Positions 1 to 8,633 are shown, counted from the stretch's first letter. The stretch is 64,000 nucleotides of DNA from Mycolicibacterium nivoides (GCF_003855255.1 NZ_CP034072.1:3446198-3510197), one strand, 5' to 3'. Notes: generated by a model not told the origin, from the sequence alone. Made by a program: numbers and translations.

Positions 1-1683
1 GATCAGGGCCAGGAACGTGCCCGCGACCAACAGCAGGAACGCCACGGTGGCCAGTGGGTATCTCGCTTGCAGGCCCACCCCGAAGTGCACCACGGCATAC
101 ATCACCACGACCTGGCAGAACACGATCAGCAAGGCCGGCCAGTAGGAGGCCAGCACCACACGCAGCGCCCCCAGCCCGTTGACCACCGGGCGGGACTGCA
201 ACGGCTTCAACAACATCCAGATGATGAGCGCACCGATGAACAGCGCCAGCGGCAAGAAGAAGGGCGCGAAACCGGTGCCGAACGTGGCGGCCGGATTGTG
301 TGTCTGGATGTCCAGCGCCACGGGAGCGGCCAGGGTCCGCGCCACCTGAGTGCGCTGCTGCGGGGTCCAGGACGGGACCTGGGTCGAGCCCTCTTTGAGC
401 GCGGTGGCCAGCTGCTGATTGCCGGCCTGAAGCTTTTCGGTGCCGGCGGCGAGTTCGCCAGCCCCGCTGGACAGTTGACGTCCACCGTTGGTCAGCTGCA
501 CCAGGCCGCTGTTGAGCCTCTGGGCACCGTCGTTGAGTTGATGAGCGCCGTCGCGCAATTTGACGACGTCGGAGCGCAGTCCGCCGGTGACCGCCTTGGT
601 GATGAACACCCGCAGCTTGCTGTTCGGATCGCCCAGCTCGTTCTCCAACTGGGTGGCGTTGTCACGCAATCGGATCAGGCCCTCATCGGTGGTGGGATCC
701 AGCCCGCGAGCCTGCAGCAGCCGTTGCGCACCGGCCAGGAACTCCCCGGTGTCGCGCACCGCGGGATCGGGGCTGTTGCGCAGGATGCCGACCGCCTGGT
801 CGACGATCGCCGCGGCCTGCGCCTGGTCGATGTTCAACGCCGCGATCCGGTCGGTGGTCGAGCGCACCGCACCCGAGAGCCGCTGTGCGGCCATGCCAAC
901 CTCGTTGGGGTCCAGACCAAGTCCGCTGACCCGGTCCAGCACGGTCAGCAACGGATCGGTCGCCGTGTCGACCGCCGTCGACAGCTGCCGGGTGCCCGCG
1001 GCCAACTGCGAAGACCCGTCACGCGCGGTGACCAGACCCGCGGTCAACGCGTCGGCACCGGCGGACAACCGGTGCGCACCGTCATTGGCCGCAGCGCTGC
1101 CCGTGGCCAACTGCTGCGCACCGTCGGCCGCCTTGACCAGGCCGGCCCCGGCATCGGTCAGCCCGGTCAGAACGGTCCCGACCGTGCGTTCACCGATGTT
1201 CGCGTTGATCTGGTTGATCACCTCACGCGCCGCGTTCTGGCCGATGATCGAGCCCAGGTAGTTGTTGGCGTCGTTGAACGTGAAGCGGACGTTGGCCTGG
1301 TGCGGTGAGCCGCCCGAGGGTGACGAGATGCTGGTGCTGAAATCCTCCGGCAGCGTGATCGAGAAGTAGTACTTGCCGCTGGACACCCCGTCGGCCGCCT
1401 CCTGCGCCGAAACCCGGTGCAGCTGAAGCTGACCCGAATCCACGAGGGCGTCGGCCACCTCATCGCCCGCCCTGACCTGCTGCCCCTCCGCGACGGTGCC
1501 CTGGTCTTCGTTGACCAGTGCCACCGGGACCTTGTTCACCTCACCGAACGGGTTCCAGAACGCCCACAGGTACATCGCGCCGTACAGCAGCGGCAGCAGG
1601 ATGACCGTCACGAGCGCGATCCGCGGCATCGTGCCGCGCGAGAAACGTTTGAGGTCAGTGCCCAACGACATTCCGGCTAGCAC
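1..1683 (-). CDS. YhgE/Pip family membrane protein, C-terminus cut by window edge
   Basis: 561 codons are visible, running off the left edge, so the C-terminal part is missing. The N-terminus has a short basic stretch and then a hydrophobic helix ending in LLPLLYGAMYLWAFWNPFG, the typical opening of YhgE/Pip and ABC-2-like proteins. The middle holds many spaced Leu/Gly repeats (reads like L..G...L..G), as in the extracellular coiled region of YhgE/Pip proteins. A second hydrophobic helix lies at the window edge. The GTG at 1683 starts two bases after the stop of the upstream ATPase gene; an ATG at 1671 is an alternative. The family is linked to export or phage adsorption in other bacteria; the role here is unknown, but the gene is clearly in an operon with the ATPase. 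Confidence 0.8.
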   Translation of the reverse strand, partial: MLAGMSLGTDLKRFSRGTMPRIALVTVILLPLLYGAMYLWAFWNPFGEVNKVPVALVNEDQGTVAEGQQVRAGDEVADALVDSGQLQLHRVSAQEAADGVSSGKYYFSITLPEDFSTSISSPSGGSPHQANVRFTFNDANNYLGSIIGQNAAREVINQINANIGERTVGTVLTGLTDAGAGLVKAADGAQQLATGSAAANDGAHRLSAGADALTAGLVTARDGSSQLAAGTRQLSTAVDTATDPLLTVLDRVSGLGLDPNEVGMAAQRLSGAVRSTTDRIAALNIDQAQAAAIVDQAVGILRNSPDPAVRDTGEFLAGAQRLLQARGLDPTTDEGLIRLRDNATQLENELGDPNSKLRVFITKAVTGGLRSDVVKLRDGAHQLNDGAQRLNSGLVQLTNGGRQLSSGAGELAAGTEKLQAGNQQLATALKEGSTQVPSWTPQQRTQVARTLAAPVALDIQTHNPAATFGTGFAPFFLPLALFIGALIIWMLLKPLQSRPVVNGLGALRVVLASYWPALLIVFCQVVVMYAVVHFGVGLQARYPLATVAFLLLVAGTFLALI

Positions 1684-1685
1684 GG

Positions 1686-2426
1686 TTATTCGCCACCTTT
1701 CTGCGAACCGGCCAGCTCGGCCAGCGTCGTGTTGGGCACTGTCACCTGCGCGCGCATCGCCGCGGCGAGATGGCCGGGCACTCCGTTGACCGTCGCGGTG
1801 ATCACGGTCTGTTTCTCCCCCAGCGCGATCAGGCGCCCCAGCAGGATGTCCCGGTTGCGGTCATCGGTGAGGTGGTCCAGGTTGCCGACCACCAGCAGCG
1901 GCGGGGTCGATGTGTTGGCCAGCGCGATGCGCAACAGGATCTGATCGAGCTCGGTGAGCCCGTCGAAGTACGCCGTCAGCGACGGCAACGGCAGATCGCC
2001 GAACACCGGCTCGCACATGGCGGCCAGGGCGTCTTCGTCGGCCCGGCCCACCAGGGTGTACCAGGGTGCGTCCCATCGGCGTTGCTCGGTCACCAGGTCG
2101 CGCACCGTCACCGACTCGGACACTGTGTCGAGTTCATCGATCCCGGCCAGGGCCGCGGAGCGGAAGATATCGGTGGCGCGGGTGCGCCCGAACACCGTCA
2201 GCTGTCCGCGCGCCGTTTTCATCCGCCCGGCCAGTGTCATCAGCAGTGCGGTGCGACCGGTACCCGCCGGTGCGACCAGCACCGTGACGCCACCTTCGTC
2301 GATGTCGAGGTCGACGGGCCCGTACACGGGGCCCCAGGGACCGTGCATGGTGATCGCGCGTGCGGTGATCGCCGGTGGCTTTTGCTCGTCCTCGCCGGCA
2401 TCAGGCTCGGGACTTTGCTCAGGCAT
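1686..2426 (-). CDS. ABC transporter ATP-binding protein with degenerate motifs
   Basis: About 246 aa with the fold order of an ABC nucleotide-binding domain. Walker A reads APAGTGRTALL, with Arg in place of the invariant Lys. The region before Walker B (LLVVGNLD) lacks the Asp-Glu pair, and the signature loop is replaced by LTELDQILL. It is probably the soluble partner of the YhgE/Pip protein that starts two bases downstream. The ATG at 2426 was preferred because the upstream extension is low-complexity and would run into the regulatory region of mgtA; an in-frame ATG at 2444 is also possible. Neither has a clear Shine-Dalgarno. ATP hydrolysis is doubtful; nucleotide binding or a structural role is an inference. 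Confidence 0.72.
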   Translation of the reverse strand: MPEQSPEPDAGEDEQKPPAITARAITMHGPWGPVYGPVDLDIDEGGVTVLVAPAGTGRTALLMTLAGRMKTARGQLTVFGRTRATDIFRSAALAGIDELDTVSESVTVRDLVTEQRRWDAPWYTLVGRADEDALAAMCEPVFGDLPLPSLTAYFDGLTELDQILLRIALANTSTPPLLVVGNLDHLTDDRNRDILLGRLIALGEKQTVITATVNGVPGHLAAAMRAQVTVPNTTLAELAGSQKGGE

Positions 2427-2614
2427 AGGCACATCACAACACATCCGGCGGGTGCGCACAGGTAACCGCAAACCCCGTTGCCCTGCCGATTCTTGGGTGG
2501 ACCCTGCGGAAACGCTTGGAGACTTCCGGTGACGGCCGTCACGCCCGAGACGCGATGTGTCATTACCGAACTGACACAACCGATTTGGAAGCCGAGATCC
2601 GGCAGCGAACCGTG

Positions 2615-2650
2615 TTGACAATTCTCCGGTGTAAGGTTCTAATGAAACCC
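2615..2650 (+). promoter_or_regulatory. SigA-type promoter for the M-box/mgtA transcript
   Basis: TTGACA at 2615-2620 and TCTAAT at 2638-2643 are separated by 17 bp, a near-consensus housekeeping promoter. The predicted start near 2650 falls immediately before the M-box, so the riboswitch would sit at the very 5' end of the RNA. The stretch 2427-2614 between this promoter and the divergent ATPase gene shows nothing else I can support. Confidence 0.75.
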
Positions 2651-2817
2651 GCGCTTCGTTAGGTGAGGCTCCTATGCGAACACAGGCCACTGATCCGACG
2701 ACGTCGAGAGACGCCCAGGGTTAGGACAGGTCTTCCCGGCCTAAGGGATGACCCGAAGTGGCTTCCCACCCCTGGTGGGACACGTCGTGTAGTGCCAAAG
2801 CTCTGATGAGGAAGTGC
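2651..2817 (+). promoter_or_regulatory. M-box (ykoK leader) magnesium riboswitch
   Basis: The stretch contains the conserved M-box blocks in order: CGTTAGGTGAGGCTCCTATG (2657-2676), CGTCGAGAGACGCC (2702-2715), CCTAAGGG (2740-2747) and AGTGCCAAAGCTCT (2791-2804). GCGCTTC (2651-2657) can pair with GAAGTGC (2811-2817) to close a P1-like helix. M-boxes fold on Mg2+ and repress magnesium transport genes; here the downstream gene is mgtA. The 3' strand of that helix can instead pair with 2850-2857, which suggests a switch. Confidence 0.88.
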
Positions 2818-2857
2818 TCGCGCCGACCGGCGCGTCTGGCCACGTGCCGACTTCCTC
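2808..2857 (+). terminator. Possible expression-platform hairpins after the M-box
   Basis: GAGGAAGT (2808-2815) is complementary to ACTTCCTC (2850-2857) and encloses GCGCC/GGCGC (2820-2833). A competing small hairpin forms from GTC(T)GGC (2834-2840) and GCCGAC (2846-2851). The outer helix uses bases of the M-box P1 3' strand, so the two folds exclude each other. There is no strong U-tract, so whether this ends transcription, hides a site or recruits Rho is open. Confidence 0.45.
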
Positions 2858-2936
2858 TTCAGCGTGTTTGCATCTGACGATTTGCGTCAAGATCAGCGGC
2901 GTTCCGTGCGCCCGACAGCGAGGAGGTGACGACGAC

Positions 2937-3020
2937 ATGACGTCGAGTGACAGTCCGTATCCCAGTCCGATTCGAAAACGTCTGTCCATAAACACCTTTC
3001 CGCTGTCGATGACTGCCTAG
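2937..3020 (+). CDS. Small leader ORF upstream of mgtA (27 aa)
   Basis: The ATG at 2937 has a strong Shine-Dalgarno (AGGAGGTGA at 2921-2929). It encodes 27 aa beginning MTSSDSPYPSPIRKRL, with three prolines in a row of five residues (SPYPSP) and one more near the end, then stops at TAG 3018-3020. It lies between the M-box and mgtA. Proline-containing leader peptides are known to sense Mg2+-dependent translation upstream of mgtA in enterobacteria; by analogy this may be a second sensor in the same RNA. No homolog is recognised. Function is inference; the ORF with its ribosome site is directly visible. Confidence 0.5.
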   Translation: MTSSDSPYPSPIRKRLSINTFPLSMTA

Positions 3021-3115
3021 ATCCGCCACTCCAGGACGCCGGAGCGCCTGGCGCGGTGGACGACTGCCGCATGCGCATCGACGCGGAGAGCTCCGATTGA
3101 ACTGGAGTCGATCCC

Positions 3116-3289
3116 ATGCAGCGCAATACCTTTCTTCGTCGTGCCCAGGGTGTGGTCAAGGGGCCCATCGCGTGGATCCACACGCGTGCGTCGCTGACCC
3201 CGCAGGAGCGGCACAACCTGAGGATGAGCAACACCCCGGTGGCGGTCCTGACCGCGTCCCTTGGCGGCGGTTCGCATACCGCTCGATAG
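3116..3289 (+). CDS. Small conserved-looking ORF between M-box and mgtA (57 aa)
   Basis: ATG at 3116, preceded by GGAG at 3104-3107, opens a 57-aa frame starting MQRNTFLRRAQGVVKGPIAW and ending at TAG 3287-3289. The composition (Trp, several Arg, LTPQERH) looks like a folded small protein rather than a random frame. It is under the same M-box as mgtA. In M. tuberculosis an M-box precedes the small gene Rv1535; whether this is related cannot be judged here. It could be a small regulator or partner of the Mg2+ pump, or a second leader ORF. Not recognised. Confidence 0.45.
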   Translation: MQRNTFLRRAQGVVKGPIAWIHTRASLTPQERHNLRMSNTPVAVLTASLGGGSHTAR

Positions 3290-3382
3290 CCGAGCCATCC
3301 CAGATCCCGTTTATTCAGTCATCTTTCACGTCTTCACCCACGTGAACTGACACCTTCCAATACCGCGCGCCGCCTCAAGTCT

Positions 3383-3440
3383 CACCGAATCTCGTCTTGC
3401 TCCAGCCGATTCGGTGCGACTTGTGGTGCGCGCTCACCAC
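3383..3440 (+). promoter_or_regulatory. Two tandem hairpins just upstream of mgtA
   Basis: CACCGAATC (3383-3391) pairs perfectly with GATTCGGTG (3408-3416). GTGGTG (3423-3428) pairs with CACCAC (3435-3440). They end a few bases before the mgtA ribosome site (AGGAG at 3445-3449). They could be an attenuator following the small ORF or affect access to the ribosome site. Confidence 0.4.
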
Positions 3441-3456
3441 CGACAGGAGCAGCCGG

Positions 3457-6171
3457 ATGAACACCGCTGTCGAACAGAGCACCCTGACACCCACCGCGCC
3501 CGACGGCCGCAGCCTGTCCCTGCGTGCCGCCGCCGAAGCACACAACGAAGTCGAGGTCACGCTGGCGAACGTCGGGGGCCACCTCGACGGCCTGACCCTC
3601 GAGGACGCCGCCGAACGCCTCGCGGACGACGGCCCCAACGAGGTCGCCCACGACAAGGCCCCGCCAGCGCTGCTCCAGTTCCTGGAGGCCTTCAAGAACC
3701 CGTTCATCGCGGTGCTGGTGGTGCTGGCCGCCATCAGCTCGGTGACCGACATCTACCTCCCGATGCGCGACGGCCAGGCCGCGGACTACACCGGTGTCTT
3801 GATCATCGTGACCATGGTCGTCCTCAGCGCCCTGCTGCGGTTCTGGCAGGAGTACCGCTCGGGGAAGGCGGCCGAAACCCTCAAGGCGATGGTCCGGACC
3901 ACCGCGACGGTGAAGCGCCGGGCCGCACCGGACGCCACACCCGAACTCGTCGAGATCCCGATGGCGCGGATCGTCACCGGTGACATCGTGCATCTGTCGG
4001 CCGGCGACATGATTCCGGCCGACATCCGCCTGCTCGATTCTCGCGACCTGTTCGTCAGCCAGGCGGCGCTGACCGGCGAGGCCCTGCCGGTGGAGAAGTA
4101 CGACACGCTCGGCGCGGTGGCGGAGAAATCCGCCACCGCGGTCGCCGACGACGAGGCCGGCCCGCTCGACCTGCCCGGCATCTGCTTCATGGGCACCAAC
4201 GTGGTGAGCGGCACGGCCACCGCGGTCGTCGTATCTACCGGCATACAGACCTATTTCGGGTCACTGGCCAAGGCGATCGTGGGCTCGCGCGCGGAGACCG
4301 CCTTCGACCGGGGTGTCAACAGCGTGAGCTGGCTGCTGATCCGCTTCATGTTGGTGATGGTGCCGATCGTGTTGCTGATCAACGGTTTCACCAAGGGCGA
4401 CTGGCCCGAGGCATTCCTGTTCGCGCTCGCCGTGGCGGTGGGACTCACCCCGGAAATGCTGCCGATGATCGTGTCGTCCAATCTCGCCAAGGGCGCCGTG
4501 GCGTTGTCCCGTCGCAAGGTCGTGGTCAAGCGCCTCAACGCGATCCAGAACTTCGGCGCGATGGACGTGCTGTGCACCGACAAGACCGGCACGCTCACCC
4601 AGGACCGGATCATCCTCGAGCATCACACGGACATCCGGGGGGATCAGGACGACAACGTGCTCGCCCTGGCCTGGCTCAACAGCTTTCACCAGAGTGGCGT
4701 CAAGAATCTGATGGACCGCGCTGTCCTGCACTTCGCCGAGGACACACCCGAAGCGCTGCTCGCCGCCTCCGCCTACCGCAAGGTCGACGAACTTCCGTTC
4801 GACTTCGAGCGACGCCGGCTGTCTGTCGTCGTCTCAGACGTCGACCGGAATCACCTGATGGTCTGCAAGGGCGCCGTCGAGGAGATGCTCGCTGTGTCGA
4901 CCCAGGTGTGGGACGGCACCGCGTGCCGGCCGCTCACCGATACCGACCGCGAGGCGCTGACCGAAACCGCGCGCGACTACAACCGCGAAGGGTTCCGGGT
5001 GCTGTTGGTGGCCACCCGGGAGATCCCGCGCGTCGAGCGCACGCACCGCTACCGCATCGAGGATGAGAAGGACCTCGTCGTCCACGGCTTTCTCACCTTC
5101 CTCGATCCGCCGAAGGAGACGGCCGCCCCGGCCATCACGGCACTCGCCGAACACGGCGTCACCGTGAAGGTCCTCACCGGTGACAACGAGGTCGTCAGCG
5201 CCAAGATCTGTCACGAGGTGGGACTCGACCCCGGGCAGCCCATCCTCGGTCCCCAGATCGACGACCTCGACGACGACGAGCTGAAGCGCGTTGTCGACGA
5301 ACGAACCGTTTTCGCGAAGCTGACCCCGCTGCAGAAGTCGCGGGTGCTGCGGGCCCTGCAGGCCAATGGGCACACGGTCGGCTTCCTTGGCGACGGCATC
5401 AACGACGCACCGGCACTGCGCGATGCGGATGTGGGCATCTCGGTCGACACCGGCACCGATATCGCGAAGGAATCGGCGGACATCATCCTGCTCGAAAAGA
5501 GTCTGATGGTGCTCGAAGAGGGCGTGGTCAAGGGCCGCGAGACATTCGGCAACATCATCAAATACCTGAACATGACCGCCAGTTCGAACTTCGGGAATGT
5601 GTTCTCGGTACTGGTGGCGAGCGCCTTCATCCCGTTCCTGCCCATGCTGGCGATCCACCTGCTGATCCAGAACCTGCTGTACGACATCTCCCAGCTCGCC
5701 CTGCCGTGGGACCGCATGGACAAGGAGTTTCTGCTCAAGCCACGGAAGTGGGACGCGAGGAACATCGGTCGCTTCATGATCTGGATGGGACCGACGTCCT
5801 CGATCTTCGACATCACCACCTTCGCGGTGATGTGGTATGTCTTCGCGGCCAACTCACCCGAGATGCAATCGCTGTTCCAATCGGGCTGGTTCATCGAAAG
5901 CCTGCTCTCGCAAACCCTGGTGGTACACATGTTGCGAACCCAGAAGATCCCGTTCATCCAGAGCACCGCGGCGCTGCCGGTGCTGCTGACGACCGGGGCG
6001 GTCTGTGTGCTCGGGATCCTCATCCCGTTCTCGCCGCTGGGGGCGGCCGTCGGATTGCAACCCCTGCCGTGGGCCTACTTCGGATGGCTCGTCGCGACGT
6101 TGGTGTCCTACTGCGTCGTCGCCCAGACCATGAAGACCATCTACATCCGCAAGTTCGGTCAATGGTTCTGA
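3457..6171 (+). CDS. mgtA: Magnesium-translocating P-type ATPase
   Basis: 904 aa, the usual length for P3B-type Mg2+ ATPases. In order: an N-terminal cytosolic part, membrane helices from about residue 80, the actuator loop with LTGEALPVEK, the phosphorylation motif DKTGTLT with Asp375, the nucleotide-binding domain, the hinge GDGINDAPALRDADVGIS, and a C-terminal helix bundle. It imports Mg2+ across the cytoplasmic membrane at the cost of ATP. ATG 3457 was chosen because AGGAG lies 7 bases upstream and the frame matches the family N-terminus; an upstream extension lacks a ribosome site. Expression is very probably controlled by the M-box about 640 bases upstream. It appears monocistronic on the 3' side. 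Confidence 0.95.
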   Translation: MNTAVEQSTLTPTAPDGRSLSLRAAAEAHNEVEVTLANVGGHLDGLTLEDAAERLADDGPNEVAHDKAPPALLQFLEAFKNPFIAVLVVLAAISSVTDIYLPMRDGQAADYTGVLIIVTMVVLSALLRFWQEYRSGKAAETLKAMVRTTATVKRRAAPDATPELVEIPMARIVTGDIVHLSAGDMIPADIRLLDSRDLFVSQAALTGEALPVEKYDTLGAVAEKSATAVADDEAGPLDLPGICFMGTNVVSGTATAVVVSTGIQTYFGSLAKAIVGSRAETAFDRGVNSVSWLLIRFMLVMVPIVLLINGFTKGDWPEAFLFALAVAVGLTPEMLPMIVSSNLAKGAVALSRRKVVVKRLNAIQNFGAMDVLCTDKTGTLTQDRIILEHHTDIRGDQDDNVLALAWLNSFHQSGVKNLMDRAVLHFAEDTPEALLAASAYRKVDELPFDFERRRLSVVVSDVDRNHLMVCKGAVEEMLAVSTQVWDGTACRPLTDTDREALTETARDYNREGFRVLLVATREIPRVERTHRYRIEDEKDLVVHGFLTFLDPPKETAAPAITALAEHGVTVKVLTGDNEVVSAKICHEVGLDPGQPILGPQIDDLDDDELKRVVDERTVFAKLTPLQKSRVLRALQANGHTVGFLGDGINDAPALRDADVGISVDTGTDIAKESADIILLEKSLMVLEEGVVKGRETFGNIIKYLNMTASSNFGNVFSVLVASAFIPFLPMLAIHLLIQNLLYDISQLALPWDRMDKEFLLKPRKWDARNIGRFMIWMGPTSSIFDITTFAVMWYVFAANSPEMQSLFQSGWFIESLLSQTLVVHMLRTQKIPFIQSTAALPVLLTTGAVCVLGILIPFSPLGAAVGLQPLPWAYFGWLVATLVSYCVVAQTMKTIYIRKFGQWF

Positions 6172-6240
6172 CCATCTGAGGAGCCACCGACCGCGCCGGG
6201 GGTCGGCGCGGTCGGTGGCATCGGGTGCGACGATGGGCAG

Positions 6241-7077
6241 ATGACCGAGTCAAGGACCTACCCACCCGGTGTCCCCTGCTGGGTGGACACCGATCAACAG
6301 GATGTGGCTGCCGCCCAAGACTTTTACGGTCGGCTGTTCGGCTGGACGTTCGAGAACGTGCTGCCCGAGGACGCCGAGGAGAAGTATCTGATCGCCACGC
6401 TGGACGGTCACGACGTGGCCGCGGTCGCGTCGGCGCGAACCGGGGACGAGATCGCCTGGAACACCTATGTCGCGGTGGCCGATGCCGACGCCACGGCGGC
6501 CGCGGTGGGCGCTGCCGGCGGGACCGTGACGAGCGGGCCTGTCGACGCGGGACCCGGTGGGCGGCAGGCCGGTTGCGCCGATCCTCGCGGCGCGCACTTC
6601 AAGCTGTGGCAGCCCCGGCGGCGCCTCGGTGCCCAGCTGGTCAACGTTGCCGGCGCCTGGAATTTCAGCAACCTGCAGACGGCAGACCCGCAGGCTGCCG
6701 AGGCCTTCTACGGGCCATTGTTCAACTGGGAGTTCGATGTCGCCGGTGGCGCGGCGATGATCCGCCGTCCGGGATACGGCGACCACCTGGCCGCCACCAT
6801 CGACCCCGGCATCAAGGAACGTCATGCCACCCCGGGTACCCCGCCCGGGTTCTCCGACGCGATCGGCTGGACGGGGCAGTTGTCCGACGAGCAGCAGCCC
6901 GAGCACTGGCAGGTGGTGTTCGCTGTGGCGAACCGCGACGAGTCCGCGGCGCTGGCCGAAAAGCTGGGCGCCACAGTGGTTTCCAGCTCGGACACCGAGT
7001 GGACCAACACCGCCCTGATCAAGGACCCGCAGGGCGCGCCGCTGGTCCTGAGTCAGTTCATCCCACCGACGGGCTGA
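6241..7077 (+). CDS. Two-domain VOC (glyoxalase/bleomycin resistance-like) protein
   Basis: 278 aa made of two tandem vicinal-oxygen-chelate modules, roughly residues 10-125 and 140-272. Each begins with a W/F-rich strand (CWVDTDQQDV and WNFSNLQTAD) followed by a YG.LF.W motif (FYGRLFGWTF; FYGPLFNWEF). The arrangement resembles mycobacterial Rv0577/Rv0911-type proteins, whose biochemical roles are not settled. No signal peptide. It sits 70 bases after mgtA and ends in a 20-base convergent overlap with a small membrane gene. Substrate unknown. Confidence 0.85.
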   Translation: MTESRTYPPGVPCWVDTDQQDVAAAQDFYGRLFGWTFENVLPEDAEEKYLIATLDGHDVAAVASARTGDEIAWNTYVAVADADATAAAVGAAGGTVTSGPVDAGPGGRQAGCADPRGAHFKLWQPRRRLGAQLVNVAGAWNFSNLQTADPQAAEAFYGPLFNWEFDVAGGAAMIRRPGYGDHLAATIDPGIKERHATPGTPPGFSDAIGWTGQLSDEQQPEHWQVVFAVANRDESAALAEKLGATVVSSSDTEWTNTALIKDPQGAPLVLSQFIPPTG

Positions 7078-7456
7078 TCACCGAGCGATGCCGGGTGCGG
7101 TAGGTCAGCACAGCCGCGGCAATGATCACCTCGAGCAAAGCCAGCAGCGTCGCCGTCGTCATCATCGCCGAGGCCTGGACAGGGGCCGCCACGGTGTGGT
7201 GATGCATGGGCATCGGGGTGTGCAGGGCGATCATCGCCAGGCTCATCAACGCGATCGTGCACCAGACTCCGGGGGTGCCGCTGCGCCACAGGTGACCCGC
7301 ACAGTACAGACAACCCACGATCATCGCCGCGAGCACCACACCGGCCACCGGGTTGGCGGTCGCGCCGAGCATCACCACGTGCAGCCCTGCCGAGCTCACG
7401 GCCAGCAGGGCACACGTCCGGCGCCCGACAACACTGCAGGCATGCGCGGCCGACAT
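7058..7456 (-). CDS. Small integral membrane protein, unknown function
   Basis: 132 aa with four hydrophobic segments: about residues 13-31, 35-53, 62-78 and 95-118. A His/Met-rich loop (HTPMPMHHH) lies between the third and fourth. The His/Met cluster could bind a metal such as copper, but this is only inference. It overlaps the end of the convergent VOC gene by 20 bases and is divergent from the asparaginase gene about 100 bases away. No family is recognised. Confidence 0.62.
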   Translation of the reverse strand: MSAAHACSVVGRRTCALLAVSSAGLHVVMLGATANPVAGVVLAAMIVGCLYCAGHLWRSGTPGVWCTIALMSLAMIALHTPMPMHHHTVAAPVQASAMMTTATLLALLEVIIAAAVLTYRTRHRSVISPSVG

Positions 7457-7556
7457 AGCTCCATCGTCGCAGCAATGGCACGCCTACGCTGCCCGAAACC
7501 GGTATGAGCAGCGAAAAGCCCGGTGGGTATCCGCCTACCGCCGTAGCGTCTGCCCT

Positions 7557-8633
7557 ATGACCCACTTCAAAGCCCGGCTGACCCGGTCGCCACTGGTGAT
7601 GGGCACACTCCTTCTCACGGTCGCGCTCACGGCGTGTTCGACCAACACTACTTCGCCTGAAGCGACGACAACCCCGGACGGCGCCAAGGGTGAATCGGCA
7701 GCGAGCCACGTCGTGGTGATCACCACCGGGGGGACCATCGCGACGAGCACCGACGCCAACGGCGTGCGCCGCCCGACGGTCAGCGGCGCCGATCTGGCGG
7801 CCGGCCTCGACGTCCAGGTCATGGATGTGATGAAGAAGGACAGTTCGCAGCTGACACCGGCCGACTGGGATGTGATCGGAGCGGCGGCCAAGAAGGCGGT
7901 GGCCGACGGTGCTTCCGGTGTGGTGATCACCCACGGCACCGACACGATGGAAGACACCGCGATGTGGCTGGACGTCACCTACAACGGGCCGGCGCCGATA
8001 GTGCTGACCGGGGCGCAACGCAGCTCCGACGCCCCGGATGCCGACGGGCCGACAAACCTGCGGGACGCGCTGACCGTGGCGGCCAGTCCCGCCGCGCGCG
8101 ACCAGGGCGTGATGATCATGTTCGCCGGCGACGTCTTTCAGGCCTTGGGGACCCACAAGGTGAACACCCAGGATCTCCACGCGTTCGGCGGCACCCCGCC
8201 GATCGGGTCCGTAGCCGACAACACCTTCAGGCTGGACCACCCCGCGCAGCGGCCGTTCCTCGGTGAGGTGCCCGCGGTCAGCGCACCCCGGGTCAACGTC
8301 GTCGCGGCCTATCCCGGCGACGGCCCGGGCCCCATCGATGCCGCCGTGGCCGCGGGAGCACGCGGAATCATCGTGGAGGCACTGGGATCCGGCAACGCCG
8401 GTGACGGCGTGGTGGACGCGGTACGCCGGCACGCACCGGCCGGGGTGTCGTTCGGAATCTCCAGCCGCGTCCCGGACGGAGAGGTCATCGCCGAATACGG
8501 TCCCGGCGACGACATGGTCAAGGCCGGTGCGGTGATGGTTCCCCACTTGCGGCCGAGCCAGGCGCGGGTGCTGATGATGGCGGCACTGGCCACCGGTAAG
8601 CCGGTGGGCGACGTGATCAAGCGCTGGGGTTGA
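7557..8633 (+). CDS. Secreted lipoprotein L-asparaginase
   Basis: 358 aa. The N-terminus is a lipoprotein signal peptide: basic [10 protein letters not shown], a hydrophobic core and the lipobox LTAC with Cys27. The mature part has the two asparaginase signatures: TTGGTIAT with the catalytic Thr60, and [10 protein letters not shown]. It hydrolyses L-asparagine to aspartate and ammonia, here probably at the outer face of the membrane. ATG 7557 was chosen because the upstream frame runs antisense through the membrane gene and the signal peptide begins here. No Shine-Dalgarno is visible; a TAGCGT box about 8 bases before the ATG would fit a leaderless transcript. Substrate preference (Asn versus Gln) is not decided by sequence. 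Confidence 0.9.
   Translation: MTHFKARLTRSPLVMGTLLLTVALTACSTNTTSPEATTTPDGAKGESAASHVVVITTGGTIATSTDANGVRRPTVSGADLAAGLDVQVMDVMKKDSSQLTPADWDVIGAAAKKAVADGASGVVITHGTDTMEDTAMWLDVTYNGPAPIVLTGAQRSSDAPDADGPTNLRDALTVAASPAARDQGVMIMFAGDVFQALGTHKVNTQDLHAFGGTPPIGSVADNTFRLDHPAQRPFLGEVPAVSAPRVNVVAAYPGDGPGPIDAAVAAGARGIIVEALGSGNAGDGVVDAVRRHAPAGVSFGISSRVPDGEVIAEYGPGDDMVKAGAVMVPHLRPSQARVLMMAALATGKPVGDVIKRWG

Noticed and set aside
67..1308. 413-aa plus-strand frame opposite the YhgE/Pip gene
   Set aside because: Composition is Gln/Arg/Gly-rich shadow; the minus strand gives a coherent membrane protein without stops.
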